Positions 1 through 8,413 of a stretch of DNA of 64,000 nucleotides are shown here, in pieces (within the stretch, counting starts at the first letter, position 1; every line of letters starts with the position of its first letter). Position numbers and translations under genes: made by a program. The notes below the pieces were generated by a model that saw nothing but the letters and a program-made list of their open reading frames with translations, was not told where the DNA came from and did no database searches. Origin of the DNA: Pseudocolwellia sp. AS88 (GTDB lineage: Bacteria > Pseudomonadota > Gammaproteobacteria > Enterobacterales > Alteromonadaceae); contig NZ_JAUPEC010000028.1 in assembly GCF_030551755.1 (NCBI RefSeq), forward strand, positions 1 through 64,000. The letters run 5' to 3'.

Positions 1-7
1 AAAATAT

Positions 8-38
8 AAAACGCCCAATGAAGTACATCAGGCGTTTT
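8..38 (-). terminator. Intrinsic terminator downstream of the aminotransferase
   Basis: Inverted arms AAAACGCC (8-15) and GGCGTTTT (31-38) flank a 15-base loop. On the minus strand the stem ends in a T-rich run just after the aminotransferase stop. It is symmetrical enough to work for a gene entering from the left as well. Confidence 0.7.
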
Positions 39-83
39 AATTAAATGACTGTCAACCTATATTAGGACGGGTCATAACCAAAT

Positions 84-1205
84 TTATTTACTTAACGCAT
101 CTTTCAAAGCAGCCAAGCATAAAGCTACATTTTCACTACGTGCTGCATAACCCATCAAACCAATACGCCAAGCTTTACCGGCAAATTTACCTAAGCCTGC
201 ACCTATCTCTAAATTGTACTCGTTCAATAAATAATTACGCACTTTCGCATCATCAATACCTTCAGGTATAAACACTGAATTCAGCTGTGGTAAACGTTCA
301 TCTGAGGGCACAATATAATTAATACCTAAATCTGCAAGGCCTGCTGCTAAAGCTTCATGTTGTTTTGCATGGCGTGCCCAGCTATTTTCTAAACCTTCAT
401 TTTTTAACATCAATAAAGACTCATGCAACGCATATAATGAGTTAACTGGCGCAGTATGATGATAAGTACGCTTGCCATCTCCAGACCAATAATCCATCAC
501 CAAAGACTGATCTAAAAACCAGCTGGGTACAGGCGTTTTTCTATTTTTAACAATTTGAGTAGCACGTTCACTAAAGCTAACAGGTGAAATACCAGGAACA
601 CACGATAAACATTTTTGGCTTCCAGAATAAATAGCATCAATGCCCCAATCATCAACACGAAGTTCAACACCACCTAGTGATGTAACCGCATCAACAATAG
701 TTAAACAATCATGTTTTCTGGCTATCTCACACAAAGTTTTAGCGTCTGATAAAGCGCCCGTTGATGTTTCAGCATGAACAAAAGCAACAAAATTAGCTTC
801 AGGGTTTTGCTGTAATGCAGCTTCTAAGGCTTGAGGTTCAACCGCTCTTCCCCACTCACCTTCTACCACTACAAGTTTAGCGCCTAAGCGTTTAACGTTT
901 TGAGTCATTCTCATACCAAAAACACCGTTAACACACACAACAACGGTATCTTCAGGCGTAACTAAGTTAACAAAACAGGCTTCCATACCCGCTGAACCAG
1001 GTGCAGACAACGCAATAGTAAAAGCATTTTTAGTTTGAAAGGCATATTGTAATAACGATTTGACCTCATCCATCATTCCCACAAAAAGCGGATCTAAATG
1101 TCCAATAGTTGGGCGAGATAAAGCAGACAACACTTGCGGACTAACATCAGAAGGACCAGGTCCCATTAATGTACGCGGTACAGGAATAAAAGATTGAATA
1201 GTCAT
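84..1205 (-). CDS. Class V aminotransferase, alanine-glyoxylate / serine-pyruvate type
   Basis: This is a PLP-dependent fold type I enzyme that probably moves the amino group of alanine or serine to glyoxylate or another keto acid in the cytosol. The N-terminal GPGPSDVSPQV stretch, the D172 region (VDAVTS) and K198 in SGSQKCLS, the expected Schiff-base lysine, match the alanine-glyoxylate aminotransferase family. The length (373 residues) is usual for that family. The ATG follows AGGTAA on the minus strand. The gene stands alone with its own terminator, so context does not tell which amino donor is used; a serine-glyoxylate or phosphonate-related transaminase is possible. Confidence 0.88.
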   Translation of the reverse strand: MTIQSFIPVPRTLMGPGPSDVSPQVLSALSRPTIGHLDPLFVGMMDEVKSLLQYAFQTKNAFTIALSAPGSAGMEACFVNLVTPEDTVVVCVNGVFGMRMTQNVKRLGAKLVVVEGEWGRAVEPQALEAALQQNPEANFVAFVHAETSTGALSDAKTLCEIARKHDCLTIVDAVTSLGGVELRVDDWGIDAIYSGSQKCLSCVPGISPVSFSERATQIVKNRKTPVPSWFLDQSLVMDYWSGDGKRTYHHTAPVNSLYALHESLLMLKNEGLENSWARHAKQHEALAAGLADLGINYIVPSDERLPQLNSVFIPEGIDDAKVRNYLLNEYNLEIGAGLGKFAGKAWRIGLMGYAARSENVALCLAALKDALSK

Positions 1206-1354
1206 TACACATTACCTAAAAATTAAAGTGAAAATCATCTTAACACTACCTTTCGACACAAGAGCAATTCGTCAGACTTATACTAAGTATTCATTGTGAC
1301 TATATGTTTATCTATTGCCCCCAAATAAACTCTACTAAATTTATCTCAAAACTC

Positions 1355-1385
1355 TTGCATGATCTTGTTACATAAAGGGTATAAT
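1355..1385 (+). promoter_or_regulatory. Probable sigma-70 promoter of yaeQ
   Basis: A perfect -10 TATAAT (1380-1385) lies 30 bases before the yaeQ ATG, with TTGCAT (1355-1360) as a candidate -35. The spacer is 19 bases, longer than ideal, so the -35 assignment is weak while the -10 is good. Confidence 0.5.
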
Positions 1386-1415
1386 TAACCATACTTACAT
1401 TGAGATGAACTCAAC

Positions 1416-1949
1416 ATGGCTTTAAAAGCAACCATTAACAAAGCAATTATTCACTTATCAGATATGGATCGTAACTATTACGACACCTTAAATTTGACGA
1501 TTGCTCAGCACCCATCAGAAACTGACGCCCGTATGATGGTTCGTTTAATTGCATTTATATTAAATGCCAACGAACACCTACAATTTGGTAAAGGCGTAAG
1601 TGACGAAGATGAAGCAGCAATATGGCAAATAAACTACTCTGAAGAAATAGAGTTGTGGATTGAATTAGGCCAACTTGATGAAAAGCGCATTAAAAAAGCC
1701 TGTAATAGAGCACAACAAGTAAAACTGTACTGTTATGGCAGCAGTGTTGAAACTTGGTGGAAGCAGTCAGAAAGTAAACTACGCCAGTTTGGTAAACTTT
1801 CAATTGAACAATTTAGTGAAGAAACCACAGACGCATTAGCTGAGCTAATTTCTCGTTCGATGGAATTTCAATGTAGCATCCAAGACGGACAACTATGGTT
1901 AACTGCTGGTGATGAAAGTTTGTTAATTGAAACAACTAAACTGCTTTAA
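1416..1949 (+). CDS. yaeQ: YaeQ family protein
   Basis: The 177-residue product starts MALKATINKAIIHLSDMDRN, the typical N-terminus of YaeQ, and keeps the conserved middle (HPSETDARMMVRL, then the WIELGQLDEKRIKKAC and KLYCYGSS stretches). YaeQ proteins have a nuclease-like fold and a poorly defined role; E. coli YaeQ was linked to suppression of rfaH mutants. The gene is monocistronic, behind a good -10 box. Length and motifs match the family well, but the biochemical role should be treated as unknown. Confidence 0.93.
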   Translation: MALKATINKAIIHLSDMDRNYYDTLNLTIAQHPSETDARMMVRLIAFILNANEHLQFGKGVSDEDEAAIWQINYSEEIELWIELGQLDEKRIKKACNRAQQVKLYCYGSSVETWWKQSESKLRQFGKLSIEQFSEETTDALAELISRSMEFQCSIQDGQLWLTAGDESLLIETTKLL

Positions 1950-1976
1950 GGCTTGGTTGTTTTAACTTGATATATT

Positions 1977-2030
1977 ACCACTTTGTATAAATAGGCCTTT
2001 ATTACACCTAATGATCTCAAAGTGGTTGTT
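1977..2030 (+). terminator. Weak terminator-like inverted repeat after yaeQ
   Basis: Perfect 9-base arms ACCACTTTG (1977-1985) and CAAAGTGGT (2018-2026) are separated by a 32-base loop and followed by TGTTTATT. The loop is long and the T-run broken, so termination is only a possibility. Confidence 0.35.
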
Positions 2031-2197
2031 TATTAAATCATAGGTACACATCTCTTTTTTACTTTGTTTTTCTCACAATTAACTCCAATTAACGTTTTCT
2101 AACATAAAAAAGTCACTAAAATCTGTATCTAGGTTGCAAAGCTGTTGTTTTTCCTCAATAGTAAGTCTTTAGAAATCCCGAAATACAGATACTTACT

Positions 2198-3550
2198 ATG
2201 TTAAAAAACACTCCAATACGCGCTATTACTTTCGGCGCAAGCATTAGCCTTGCTAGTTGCTTAAGCTTGATATCAACCACGACTATCGCAGAAAACATTT
2301 CAGCAAAGCAAATGACGAAAGACATCACTTACTTAGCCAGCGATAGCTTAAAAGGCAGAGCAAGTTTCTCACCTGAAATTGATATAGCTGCTAATTACAT
2401 TAGCCAACGTTTTGCTGAAATAGGTTTAAAAACCTTTGACGGCCTATCAACTTACAAACAAACCTTTAACATAACCAGTATTACCCCTGATAAAGTTTCA
2501 GTTAACTTAAACGGTAAAAGTATCGATAAAGATAACATTACTGTTGCAAGCACCATGAAAAGCTTTAGTTGGAAAAACAAAGCCGATATTAAAACCCATA
2601 TTCTTGCTGCTGATGACGATTACCGAAGTGTGTTACGCGGCGTAAATAACGAAGGCGGTCAACATCTTATTTTGGTTGATACAGCACATGCAGATATTTT
2701 TAAACGCTACCAACAGTTTTTAAATAGTGGGTTAACTAAGCTGACATTCGATGATAAAAACAAAGCAGAACAAGGTGCTATTGTTTTAGTATTAACTAAC
2801 GCGTTAGCAATAGAAAACATAGATATTGAAGTCACGACCAAGTTTAGTGAAAAATCGCTATCTAACGTTGTTGCTGTATTGCCAGGTAAAAGTAAAGCTG
2901 ACGAAGTTGTTATGTTCTCTGCTCATTACGACCATTTAGGTACAACACCTGACGGTAAAGAGATATTCAACGGTGCTGATGATGATGCATCAGGTACTTC
3001 TGCAATTATTAATTTAGCTGACTATTTTTCTAAAAAAGGTAACAACGAAAGAACCTTAATATTTGCTGCTTTTACAGCGGAAGAAATTGGCGGTTATGGC
3101 TCTCGTTATTTCTCTCAACAATTGAATCCTGATGATGTTATCGCGATGATCAATATTGAGATGATTGGCAAACCATCTAAGTTTGGTGCTGGCACTATTT
3201 GGATGACAGGTATGGAGCGTTCAAACTTAGGTGAGCTTTTAAATAAAAGCTTAGAAAAACACGATATTGAAATATATAAAGATCCGTATCCTGAGCAAGG
3301 CTTATTTTACCGTTCTGACAATGCTACATTAGCGCGATTAGGTGTTCCAGCTCATAGTTTTAGCAGCACACAATTAGATAAAGATCAACATTACCATAAA
3401 ACCACTGACGATCTTAGCAGCTTAGATTTAGATTCTATGCACAAGGTAATTGAAACTTTCTCTATCGCCAGCGAAGATTTAGTGAATGGTAAAATAACCC
3501 CAACACGTGTTGATGTGTCTAAAGTTGAAGGTCACGGTAAGATTTTTTAA
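2198..3550 (+). CDS. Secreted M28 family zinc aminopeptidase
   Basis: A 450-residue exported metallopeptidase. Residues 1-31 form a signal peptide (hydrophobic core, cleavage near TIAEN). The C-terminal half carries the M28 two-zinc site: H243 in SAHYDHLG, aspartates 261-263 in GADDDASG, E295/E296 in TAEEIGG, E321 in INIEMIG and H400 in QHYHKTTDD. The region around 100-215 is probably the PA-like insert common in this family. E321 stands where many members have Asp, an acceptable ligand. It likely trims peptides in the periplasm or outside the cell. There is no clear Shine-Dalgarno before the ATG. It is single-gene, with its own terminator. Confidence 0.9.
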   Translation: MLKNTPIRAITFGASISLASCLSLISTTTIAENISAKQMTKDITYLASDSLKGRASFSPEIDIAANYISQRFAEIGLKTFDGLSTYKQTFNITSITPDKVSVNLNGKSIDKDNITVASTMKSFSWKNKADIKTHILAADDDYRSVLRGVNNEGGQHLILVDTAHADIFKRYQQFLNSGLTKLTFDDKNKAEQGAIVLVLTNALAIENIDIEVTTKFSEKSLSNVVAVLPGKSKADEVVMFSAHYDHLGTTPDGKEIFNGADDDASGTSAIINLADYFSKKGNNERTLIFAAFTAEEIGGYGSRYFSQQLNPDDVIAMINIEMIGKPSKFGAGTIWMTGMERSNLGELLNKSLEKHDIEIYKDPYPEQGLFYRSDNATLARLGVPAHSFSSTQLDKDQHYHKTTDDLSSLDLDSMHKVIETFSIASEDLVNGKITPTRVDVSKVEGHGKIF

Positions 3551-3583
3551 TCGCATAAGCTAAGCATTTATTGAAATTTATAG

Positions 3584-3620
3584 GCTCTAATTTACACTCT
3601 GTTGTTATTAGAGCTTTTTT
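3584..3620 (+). terminator. Intrinsic terminator of the M28 peptidase gene
   Basis: Arms GCTCTAAT (3584-3591) and ATTAGAGC (3607-3614) are followed directly by six T residues. Confidence 0.85.
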
Positions 3621-3628
3621 ATTGAACA

Positions 3629-4069
3629 TTATTCATTATCACAACGCATTTTGTATTCTAACTTCAATTGCTCTTCTACATAAAAACCATGTCTGAGATA
3701 TAAGCTTTTAGCTGGATTATCGAGTAATACATTTAGAGTGACAGGTAATTTACGTTCACGTGCTTTCTTTTTAGTAACATCTAAAACAAAGCTACCGACG
3801 CCCTTGCCATGAAAGGAAGGGAGTATTTGAAATTGTCGGATATGAATTCTATCCGCAAGCACGCCTAGCTTAATTAAGCCGATACTTTCTTTGTGGTTAG
3901 TTATGATAAAAGAGTCATTAAAAAACTCTTTGATCCGAGCTATGTGATCTTCATCTGAAAAGTAAAAGCCTGCATTATTCAAATGCTCGGTCATGGTTAA
4001 TTTTCTAAGCTGTAATAGAAAATCAACATCAGTCGCTACTGCACGTCTAAAACCAACAGACAATTTCAT
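3629..4069 (-). CDS. GNAT family N-acetyltransferase
   Basis: A 146-residue protein with the GNAT fold. The acetyl-CoA loop is visible as FQILPSFHGKGVGSFVLD (around residues 80-97), followed by the LNVLLDNPAKSLYLRHGF region near 112-128, typical of single-domain acetyltransferases. The substrate cannot be read from the sequence. AAGAGA lies about 10 bases before the ATG. It converges on the peptidase gene and probably shares its terminator region. It is not obviously in an operon. Confidence 0.85.
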   Translation of the reverse strand: MKLSVGFRRAVATDVDFLLQLRKLTMTEHLNNAGFYFSDEDHIARIKEFFNDSFIITNHKESIGLIKLGVLADRIHIRQFQILPSFHGKGVGSFVLDVTKKKARERKLPVTLNVLLDNPAKSLYLRHGFYVEEQLKLEYKMRCDNE

Positions 4070-4200
4070 TCAAATAATATCTCTTAAAAAGTGTAAATTT
4101 TATTGCCAACTATTATGCCTCTTAAATCTGTTCACAATAGCAGGGCTAATAACAGTGAGAAGAAATGCTTAAAACTTAACATAGCTCCCCTATTATTAAC

Positions 4201-5106
4201 TTAGGTTGAAACGGTAACTCGTGTTCGCTTTCTGCCGCCCCATTGATATAAAGCCAAGCCCACCATAACAAATGCAGCGCCTATCATCAGGTGTTTACTC
4301 ACAGATTCATTATTAAGTAATGCGCCAATACATATCGCCACGACAGGCGTGATCATCGTAATCAGTGCTACTGTACTCGCGTTTAAACGCTGTAAAATAT
4401 AATAATACGCAATAAAGCCAATTAATGAACCGAATATACCTAAATACAAAATGGCGAGCAATGAACGTGTTGTCCACTCTTCTACTGGCAATGTACCATC
4501 AGAAATCAGCCATACAGCAAAAAATAGTGGAATTGAAAAAGTTAAGGAACCTACTGTTGAAGCAAGCGCATTAATTTTATAACCAACACTTTTAACCAAT
4601 ACACCACTAATACTGAAAAAGAACATGCCAGCAAAAACGGCTGCTAAGCCAAAGTAGCTACTTGTAGATAAGCTAGTGCCTTGCATGAAAATTTTATCGT
4701 AACAAACAATAGTTAAACCAGATACCGCTAGAAACAACGCGAGCTTTTTCGTTTTACTGAACTTTGGTTCACCCAATATTTTTTGAGCCAAAACACCCGA
4801 CATAATAGGCGATAAGCCAAAAATTAACGAAATCAAGCCTGACGCAATATAACGAGCAGCAATATAAGTAAAAAGCATTCCGCCGAAAATACCTATGGTT
4901 GAATAGGCATAAACTTTAAAAGCTTGTCGGTTTATTGGCAGTTCAATTCTGCCAATTTTTAAAATCAGCCAACCTAAAACAACCGCTATTGTCATTCGTC
5001 CTAATACAGCTAATGTTGGATCTACGCTTTCACTACTCCACACTATACCTAATGGCGTAGTTGACCAAATTAATACAACAGCAAGATATGCAGCTGGTAC
5101 CGACAT
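4201..5106 (-). CDS. EamA/DMT family transporter behind an attenuator-like leader
   Basis: A 301-residue inner-membrane protein with about ten hydrophobic helices in two EamA repeats (roughly 5-140 and 150-290). EamA proteins export amino acids or other small metabolites, but the substrate varies. AAGGAG lies 8 bases before the ATG. Upstream on the same strand come a terminator hairpin, a 30-codon reading frame rich in Ile/Val/Leu and a promoter-like sequence. This suggests expression is set by transcription attenuation, and by inference that the substrate may be a branched-chain amino acid. It ends with a short basic tail. Confidence 0.88.
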   Translation of the reverse strand: MSVPAAYLAVVLIWSTTPLGIVWSSESVDPTLAVLGRMTIAVVLGWLILKIGRIELPINRQAFKVYAYSTIGIFGGMLFTYIAARYIASGLISLIFGLSPIMSGVLAQKILGEPKFSKTKKLALFLAVSGLTIVCYDKIFMQGTSLSTSSYFGLAAVFAGMFFFSISGVLVKSVGYKINALASTVGSLTFSIPLFFAVWLISDGTLPVEEWTTRSLLAILYLGIFGSLIGFIAYYYILQRLNASTVALITMITPVVAICIGALLNNESVSKHLMIGAAFVMVGLALYQWGGRKRTRVTVST

Positions 5107-5154
5107 TCTGTTTTCTCCTTGTTATGCCTAAGCAACTCTGCAAACTTTGTTTTT

Positions 5155-5193
5155 AAAAAGAAAAAAGCCGCAGAATTTACGTTCTGCGGCTTT
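5155..5193 (-). terminator. Attenuator-type terminator in the EamA leader
   Basis: On the minus strand GCCGCAGAA pairs perfectly with TTCTGCGGC around a 6-base loop (arms 5182-5190 and 5167-5175, with flanking AAA/TTT extending the stem), followed by TTTTTTCTTTTT. No complete gene lies upstream on this strand, only the short leader frame, and the transporter starts 55 bases downstream. A terminator placed this way is expected to act as an attenuator. Confidence 0.85.
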
Positions 5194-5215
5194 AAAATAA
5201 TTAGTTACTTTATTA

Positions 5216-5308
5216 TCAATTCACCACAGTAAATACTGCCCAACACTTAGCCGTAACGACCAGGCGGTTGAGGATAGGATTTAATACTATAATGCGGCGA
5301 TTAAGCAT
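5216..5308 (-). CDS. Putative leader peptide, 30 residues, branched-chain rich
   Basis: An ATG-started frame of 30 codons reads MLNRRIIVLNPILNRLVV then TAKCWAVFTVVN and stop. Thirteen of 30 residues are Ile, Val or Leu, in pairs as in the leader peptides of ilv and leu operons. The stop lies 22 bases before the terminator stem, the usual geometry for ribosome-controlled attenuation. An in-frame stop two codons before the ATG rules out a longer frame. The ribosome site is weak (AACGAG about 11 bases upstream). That it is translated, and which amino acid is sensed, are inferences. Confidence 0.45.
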   Translation of the reverse strand: MLNRRIIVLNPILNRLVVTAKCWAVFTVVN

Positions 5309-5357
5309 AGTTTACTGAACTCGTTAAAGTGTAAGTTAAAAAGATAATAAGCTCATA

Positions 5358-5387
5358 CATAATCACTATTGTGCTTAACTAAGTCAA
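5358..5387 (-). promoter_or_regulatory. Candidate promoter for the EamA leader transcript
   Basis: On the minus strand TTGACT (5382-5387) and ATTATG (5358-5363) are separated by 18 bases, about 50 bases before the leader ATG. The -35 match is good, the -10 moderate. The rest of the 5107-5479 gap holds the leader and the divergent mgsA upstream region. Confidence 0.4.
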
Positions 5388-5479
5388 CAACTAAAAAGCT
5401 TGTTTAGCTATTTGTTTGTTTACTTTATCTTATTAATATTTAAAGATAATGACAATAATACAGAAAACACGAGTTAACC

Positions 5480-5935
5480 ATGTTATACAAAACCTTTACA
5501 TCACCACAAAAAAAATCTATCGCTCTTGTTGCTCACGACAATATGAAAAAAGATTTAATGAAATGGTGTCAAAAATTCGAATCAAAATTAGCTTCTCACA
5601 TCTTGTATGCTACAGGGACAACGGGAACATTATTATCTAAAAACACAGGCTTAGATTTTAATACTTTAATTAGTGGTCCATTAGGTGGCGATCAGCAAAT
5701 TGGCGCTCTCATCACAGAACAAAAGATAGATATGCTTATTTTCTTTTGGGACCCACTGGAAGCACAGCCACACGACCCAGATGTAAAAGCTTTATTAAGA
5801 ATTGCAGCGGTTTGGAATATTCCCGTGGCGTGTAATCAGGCTTCAGCAGACTTTTTAATTCAATCATCGTTATTTGATACAGAATACGAAAAGAAAATAC
5901 CTGATTACGAAAGTTATCTAAACGGAAGAACGTAA
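5480..5935 (+). CDS. mgsA: Methylglyoxal synthase
   Basis: It converts dihydroxyacetone phosphate to methylglyoxal plus phosphate, the entry to the glycolytic bypass used when phosphate is short or sugar phosphates build up. The 151-residue protein aligns with E. coli numbering: HDNMKKDL near 19-26, TGTTG at 45-49, catalytic D71 in GPLGGDQQ and H98 and D101 in QPHDPDVK. The start at 5480 gives the family length; a frame opening at 5449 in another phase is a shadow. It is divergent from the EamA transporter and ends at a strong bidirectional terminator shared with ilvE. Confidence 0.96.
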   Translation: MLYKTFTSPQKKSIALVAHDNMKKDLMKWCQKFESKLASHILYATGTTGTLLSKNTGLDFNTLISGPLGGDQQIGALITEQKIDMLIFFWDPLEAQPHDPDVKALLRIAAVWNIPVACNQASADFLIQSSLFDTEYEKKIPDYESYLNGRT

Positions 5936-5966
5936 AGCCTATTAATTTTTTAAGTGAATTAAAAAC

Positions 5967-6005
5967 AAAAAACCTAAGTAATATTGCTATTACTTAGGTT
6001 TTTTT
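5967..6005. terminator. Bidirectional terminator between mgsA and ilvE
   Basis: A perfect 12-bp stem, AACCTAAGTAAT (5971-5982) with ATTACTTAGGTT (5989-6000), has T-runs on both strands, serving the convergent mgsA (+) and ilvE (-). Confidence 0.9.
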
Positions 6006-6030
6006 AATTAGGTTGATTAAGTTTTAAAGC

Positions 6031-7101
6031 TTAACCCGTAACTGATTGTATCCAGTTAAACTTATCTTCACGAGTACCGTATTGAATACCTGTTAACTCA
6101 TCGTATAAATGCTTAGATACTTCACCTGTTTCATTGTTGTTTACTACAAAGTCTTTATCTTTATAACAAAGTACGCCAACAGGAGAAATTACAGCCGCAG
6201 TACCACAACCAAATACTTCAGTGATTTTACCGCTAGCAATATCAGCTAAAATAACTTCAATGTCTAAACGTTCTTCAGCTACTTCATAGCCTAATGTAGG
6301 TGCTAGTTTTAATAATGAATCGCGTGTAATACCAGGTAAAATACTGCCACTTAAAGATGGTGTCACAATACGCTTGCCTTCATACACAAAACAAATGTTC
6401 ATTGCACCAACTTCTTCGATGTATCGACCCGATACCGCATCTAACCATAAAACTTGCGAGTAACCTTTTTTAACTACATCTTCAGAAGCATATAAACTTG
6501 CTGCATAGTTACCGCCAGTTTTAGCTTCACCAACGCCACCCACTACAGCACGACGATATTTATCTGCAACGTGAACAGCAATAGGTGTTAAACCGCCTTC
6601 AAAATAAGTGCCCGCAGGTCCACAAATAATAAAATGTTGATAGTTGCTACTTGCACCTAAACCTAGCTTAGGGCTTGTTGCGATCATTGTTGGGCGAATA
6701 TAAAGAGATGCGCCATCTTTAGCCGGCACCCAAGCTTTATCTAAAGTGATTAAAGATTTAATAGCTTCTAAATGTAAAGCTTCGTCAACTTCAGGCATAA
6801 CCATACGTTTAGCTGAACGGTTAAAGCGTTTAATATTTTCTTCTGGACGAAATAAGTTAATACCACCATCGTGAGCTCTATACGCTTTTAAACCTTCAAA
6901 AATCTCTTGGCTGTAATGAAAGACAGCAGCAGAAGGATCAAGTGATAATGAATGATAAGGACTAATTAGAGCATTATTCCAGCCTGAAGTTGCGTCATAC
7001 TCTTGTGTAAACATATGATCTGAAAACGTTGTACCAAAGGCAAAATTTTCAGGACAAGATTGACGTTGATTCTCATCAAGCGGCTGAACCGTGATAGACA
7101 T
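6031..7101 (-). CDS. ilvE: Branched-chain amino acid aminotransferase
   Basis: This is the last step of Leu, Ile and Val synthesis and the first of their breakdown, with 2-oxoglutarate/glutamate as partner. The 356-residue length and the HYSQEIFEGLKAY motif (62-74) place it in the longer eukaryote-like BCAT group rather than the ~309-residue E. coli type. K194 in GEAKTGGNYAAS is the PLP lysine; the EVFGCGTAAVISPV motif near the C-terminus binds cofactor phosphate. GAGGAAATATA precedes the ATG, a good ribosome site. It is monocistronic, convergent with mgsA. Confidence 0.95.
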   Translation of the reverse strand: MSITVQPLDENQRQSCPENFAFGTTFSDHMFTQEYDATSGWNNALISPYHSLSLDPSAAVFHYSQEIFEGLKAYRAHDGGINLFRPEENIKRFNRSAKRMVMPEVDEALHLEAIKSLITLDKAWVPAKDGASLYIRPTMIATSPKLGLGASSNYQHFIICGPAGTYFEGGLTPIAVHVADKYRRAVVGGVGEAKTGGNYAASLYASEDVVKKGYSQVLWLDAVSGRYIEEVGAMNICFVYEGKRIVTPSLSGSILPGITRDSLLKLAPTLGYEVAEERLDIEVILADIASGKITEVFGCGTAAVISPVGVLCYKDKDFVVNNNETGEVSKHLYDELTGIQYGTREDKFNWIQSVTG

Positions 7102-7287
7102 TATATTTCCTCAGTTATTCATTTTTTGTTAATAATACCACTTTATACTTCCTAAAATGAATATATGAATTCAAAATGTGAGTTTTTATTCACAATAAGG
7201 ATAATGATATTTGGGACATAGATTCTTTATGATTTTTGCTTAAAAATCCACAAATAATTCAGTCAAATACTCAAAAAGTTACACATC

Positions 7288-7574
7288 ATACCAAACGGAT
7301 TAATTTATTGCTCACTTAGCGAGAATTTAAAGGCTTAGAGGCACAGGTTCATAGTTCCAGACTGAACCTAAGCACCTACATCCATGTAGGAACCTTGTCA
7401 AAATCAATAACGCGGCATATAAGCTTTTAAATTCTCGCCCTTGGTGAGCTCATTAGCAAACTGATAACATCACAAAATTAAAAAAATATAGAATAACTAT
7501 GTTTAATCAATTTTGCTTGTTCTAAGCTTGCTAATATAGTTCTAAGTTGCTCAATAAATTAATCCGTTTGGTAT
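7288..7574. mobile_element. MITE-like palindromic element, 287 bp
   Basis: The element is bounded by perfect 23-base terminal inverted repeats, one reading ATACCAAACGGATTAATTTA then TTG and the other its complement. A second, inner inverted pair follows (GCGAGAATTTAAAGGCTTA against TAAGCTTTTAAATTCTCGC), plus a small palindrome CCTACATCCATGTAGG. There is no coding frame. It sits between ilvE and lutC and fills most of the 628-base gap; the remainder (7102-7287 and 7575-7729) shows no other structure except the ilvE upstream region. Short non-coding elements with long terminal repeats like this are mobilised in trans; no transposase is in the window. No clear target duplication is visible. Confidence 0.7.
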
Positions 7575-7729
7575 TAAATAAACAGCCTTAAATATGAAGT
7601 TAAATCTTGAGGAAAATAAAGCTGAAATCACCATGGAACATTATGTTTATTAGGTATTTATCAGAGGTGTTCAATTAATATTAGTTAGCATCTAATCATA
7701 GGTACTAACTCACATTATTCTATCTAACG

Positions 7730-8413
7730 TTATTCATCCTCAACAATAATAATATGTAAAACTTCAGGCCCGTGAGCGCCTTTAACTAATACACCTTCAA
7801 TATCTGTTGTGCCACTAACGCCTGATATTAAACACATATTTCGTGGCGTTTGTTTTTTCTTAGCTATTTCATTTGCGATAAGCGCGTAGTCATCCATGTA
7901 GTGAAGTATTTTTGACTTAGGTATAATGGCAATCAAATACAACGGAAGGAAGTTAAGTAAAATAGGCATTTCAGGACTCGAATGAGCAACAAACGAACCT
8001 GTTTCAGCAACACCATATTCAGCCCAACATAAACCCACAGTGTTATCGTTTACAATGTCGATATCTGTTGTTATACCCTGCCAATTTAATTTATTTAAGG
8101 GTTCAACACTCTGGACTTTAAGTTCAGCTGGTAAAGAGTTTCTGTCAAAAAACTGCTTTACCGAATGAGGTAACATATCAAGGGTCGAAATTTTCTCGCA
8201 GGTTGTTCCTATAACTAAACCCGCATCAATTCTTAACATTAATGCTTCAGTTGCGTCTTCAGACATTAATTGAGGACGCGCAAATTCACTCTCTTTTAAA
8301 AGTTCAAGTGCTTCATCTTCAATAGTTTTAGCATCGGCAGTGATAGTTGGTTTTGCACTTTTAATCGCATTGAATATTTTTTCTCTGCTCATATCGCTTA
8401 TGTGTTTATTCAT
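7730..8413 (-). CDS. lutC: L-lactate utilisation protein LutC (LUD domain)
   Basis: The third subunit of the LutABC iron-sulfur complex that oxidises L-lactate to pyruvate. The 227-residue protein is a LUD domain; the conserved GLCWAEYGVAETGS (around 128-141) and the C-terminal SGVSGTTDIEG and KGAHGPEVLHIIIV stretches are typical of LutC. Its ATG overlaps the lutB stop as ATGA, with GGAG 8 bases upstream, so translation is coupled. It is last in the operon. No strong terminator was found; a weak AGTTAG/CTAACT hairpin lies downstream near 7685-7712. Confidence 0.93.
   Translation of the reverse strand: MNKHISDMSREKIFNAIKSAKPTITADAKTIEDEALELLKESEFARPQLMSEDATEALMLRIDAGLVIGTTCEKISTLDMLPHSVKQFFDRNSLPAELKVQSVEPLNKLNWQGITTDIDIVNDNTVGLCWAEYGVAETGSFVAHSSPEMPILLNFLPLYLIAIIPKSKILHYMDDYALIANEIAKKKQTPRNMCLISGVSGTTDIEGVLVKGAHGPEVLHIIIVEDE

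Noticed and set aside
5449-5640. 63-codon frame overlapping the start of mgsA
   Set aside because: Different phase from the well-supported methylglyoxal synthase, no motif; a shadow.
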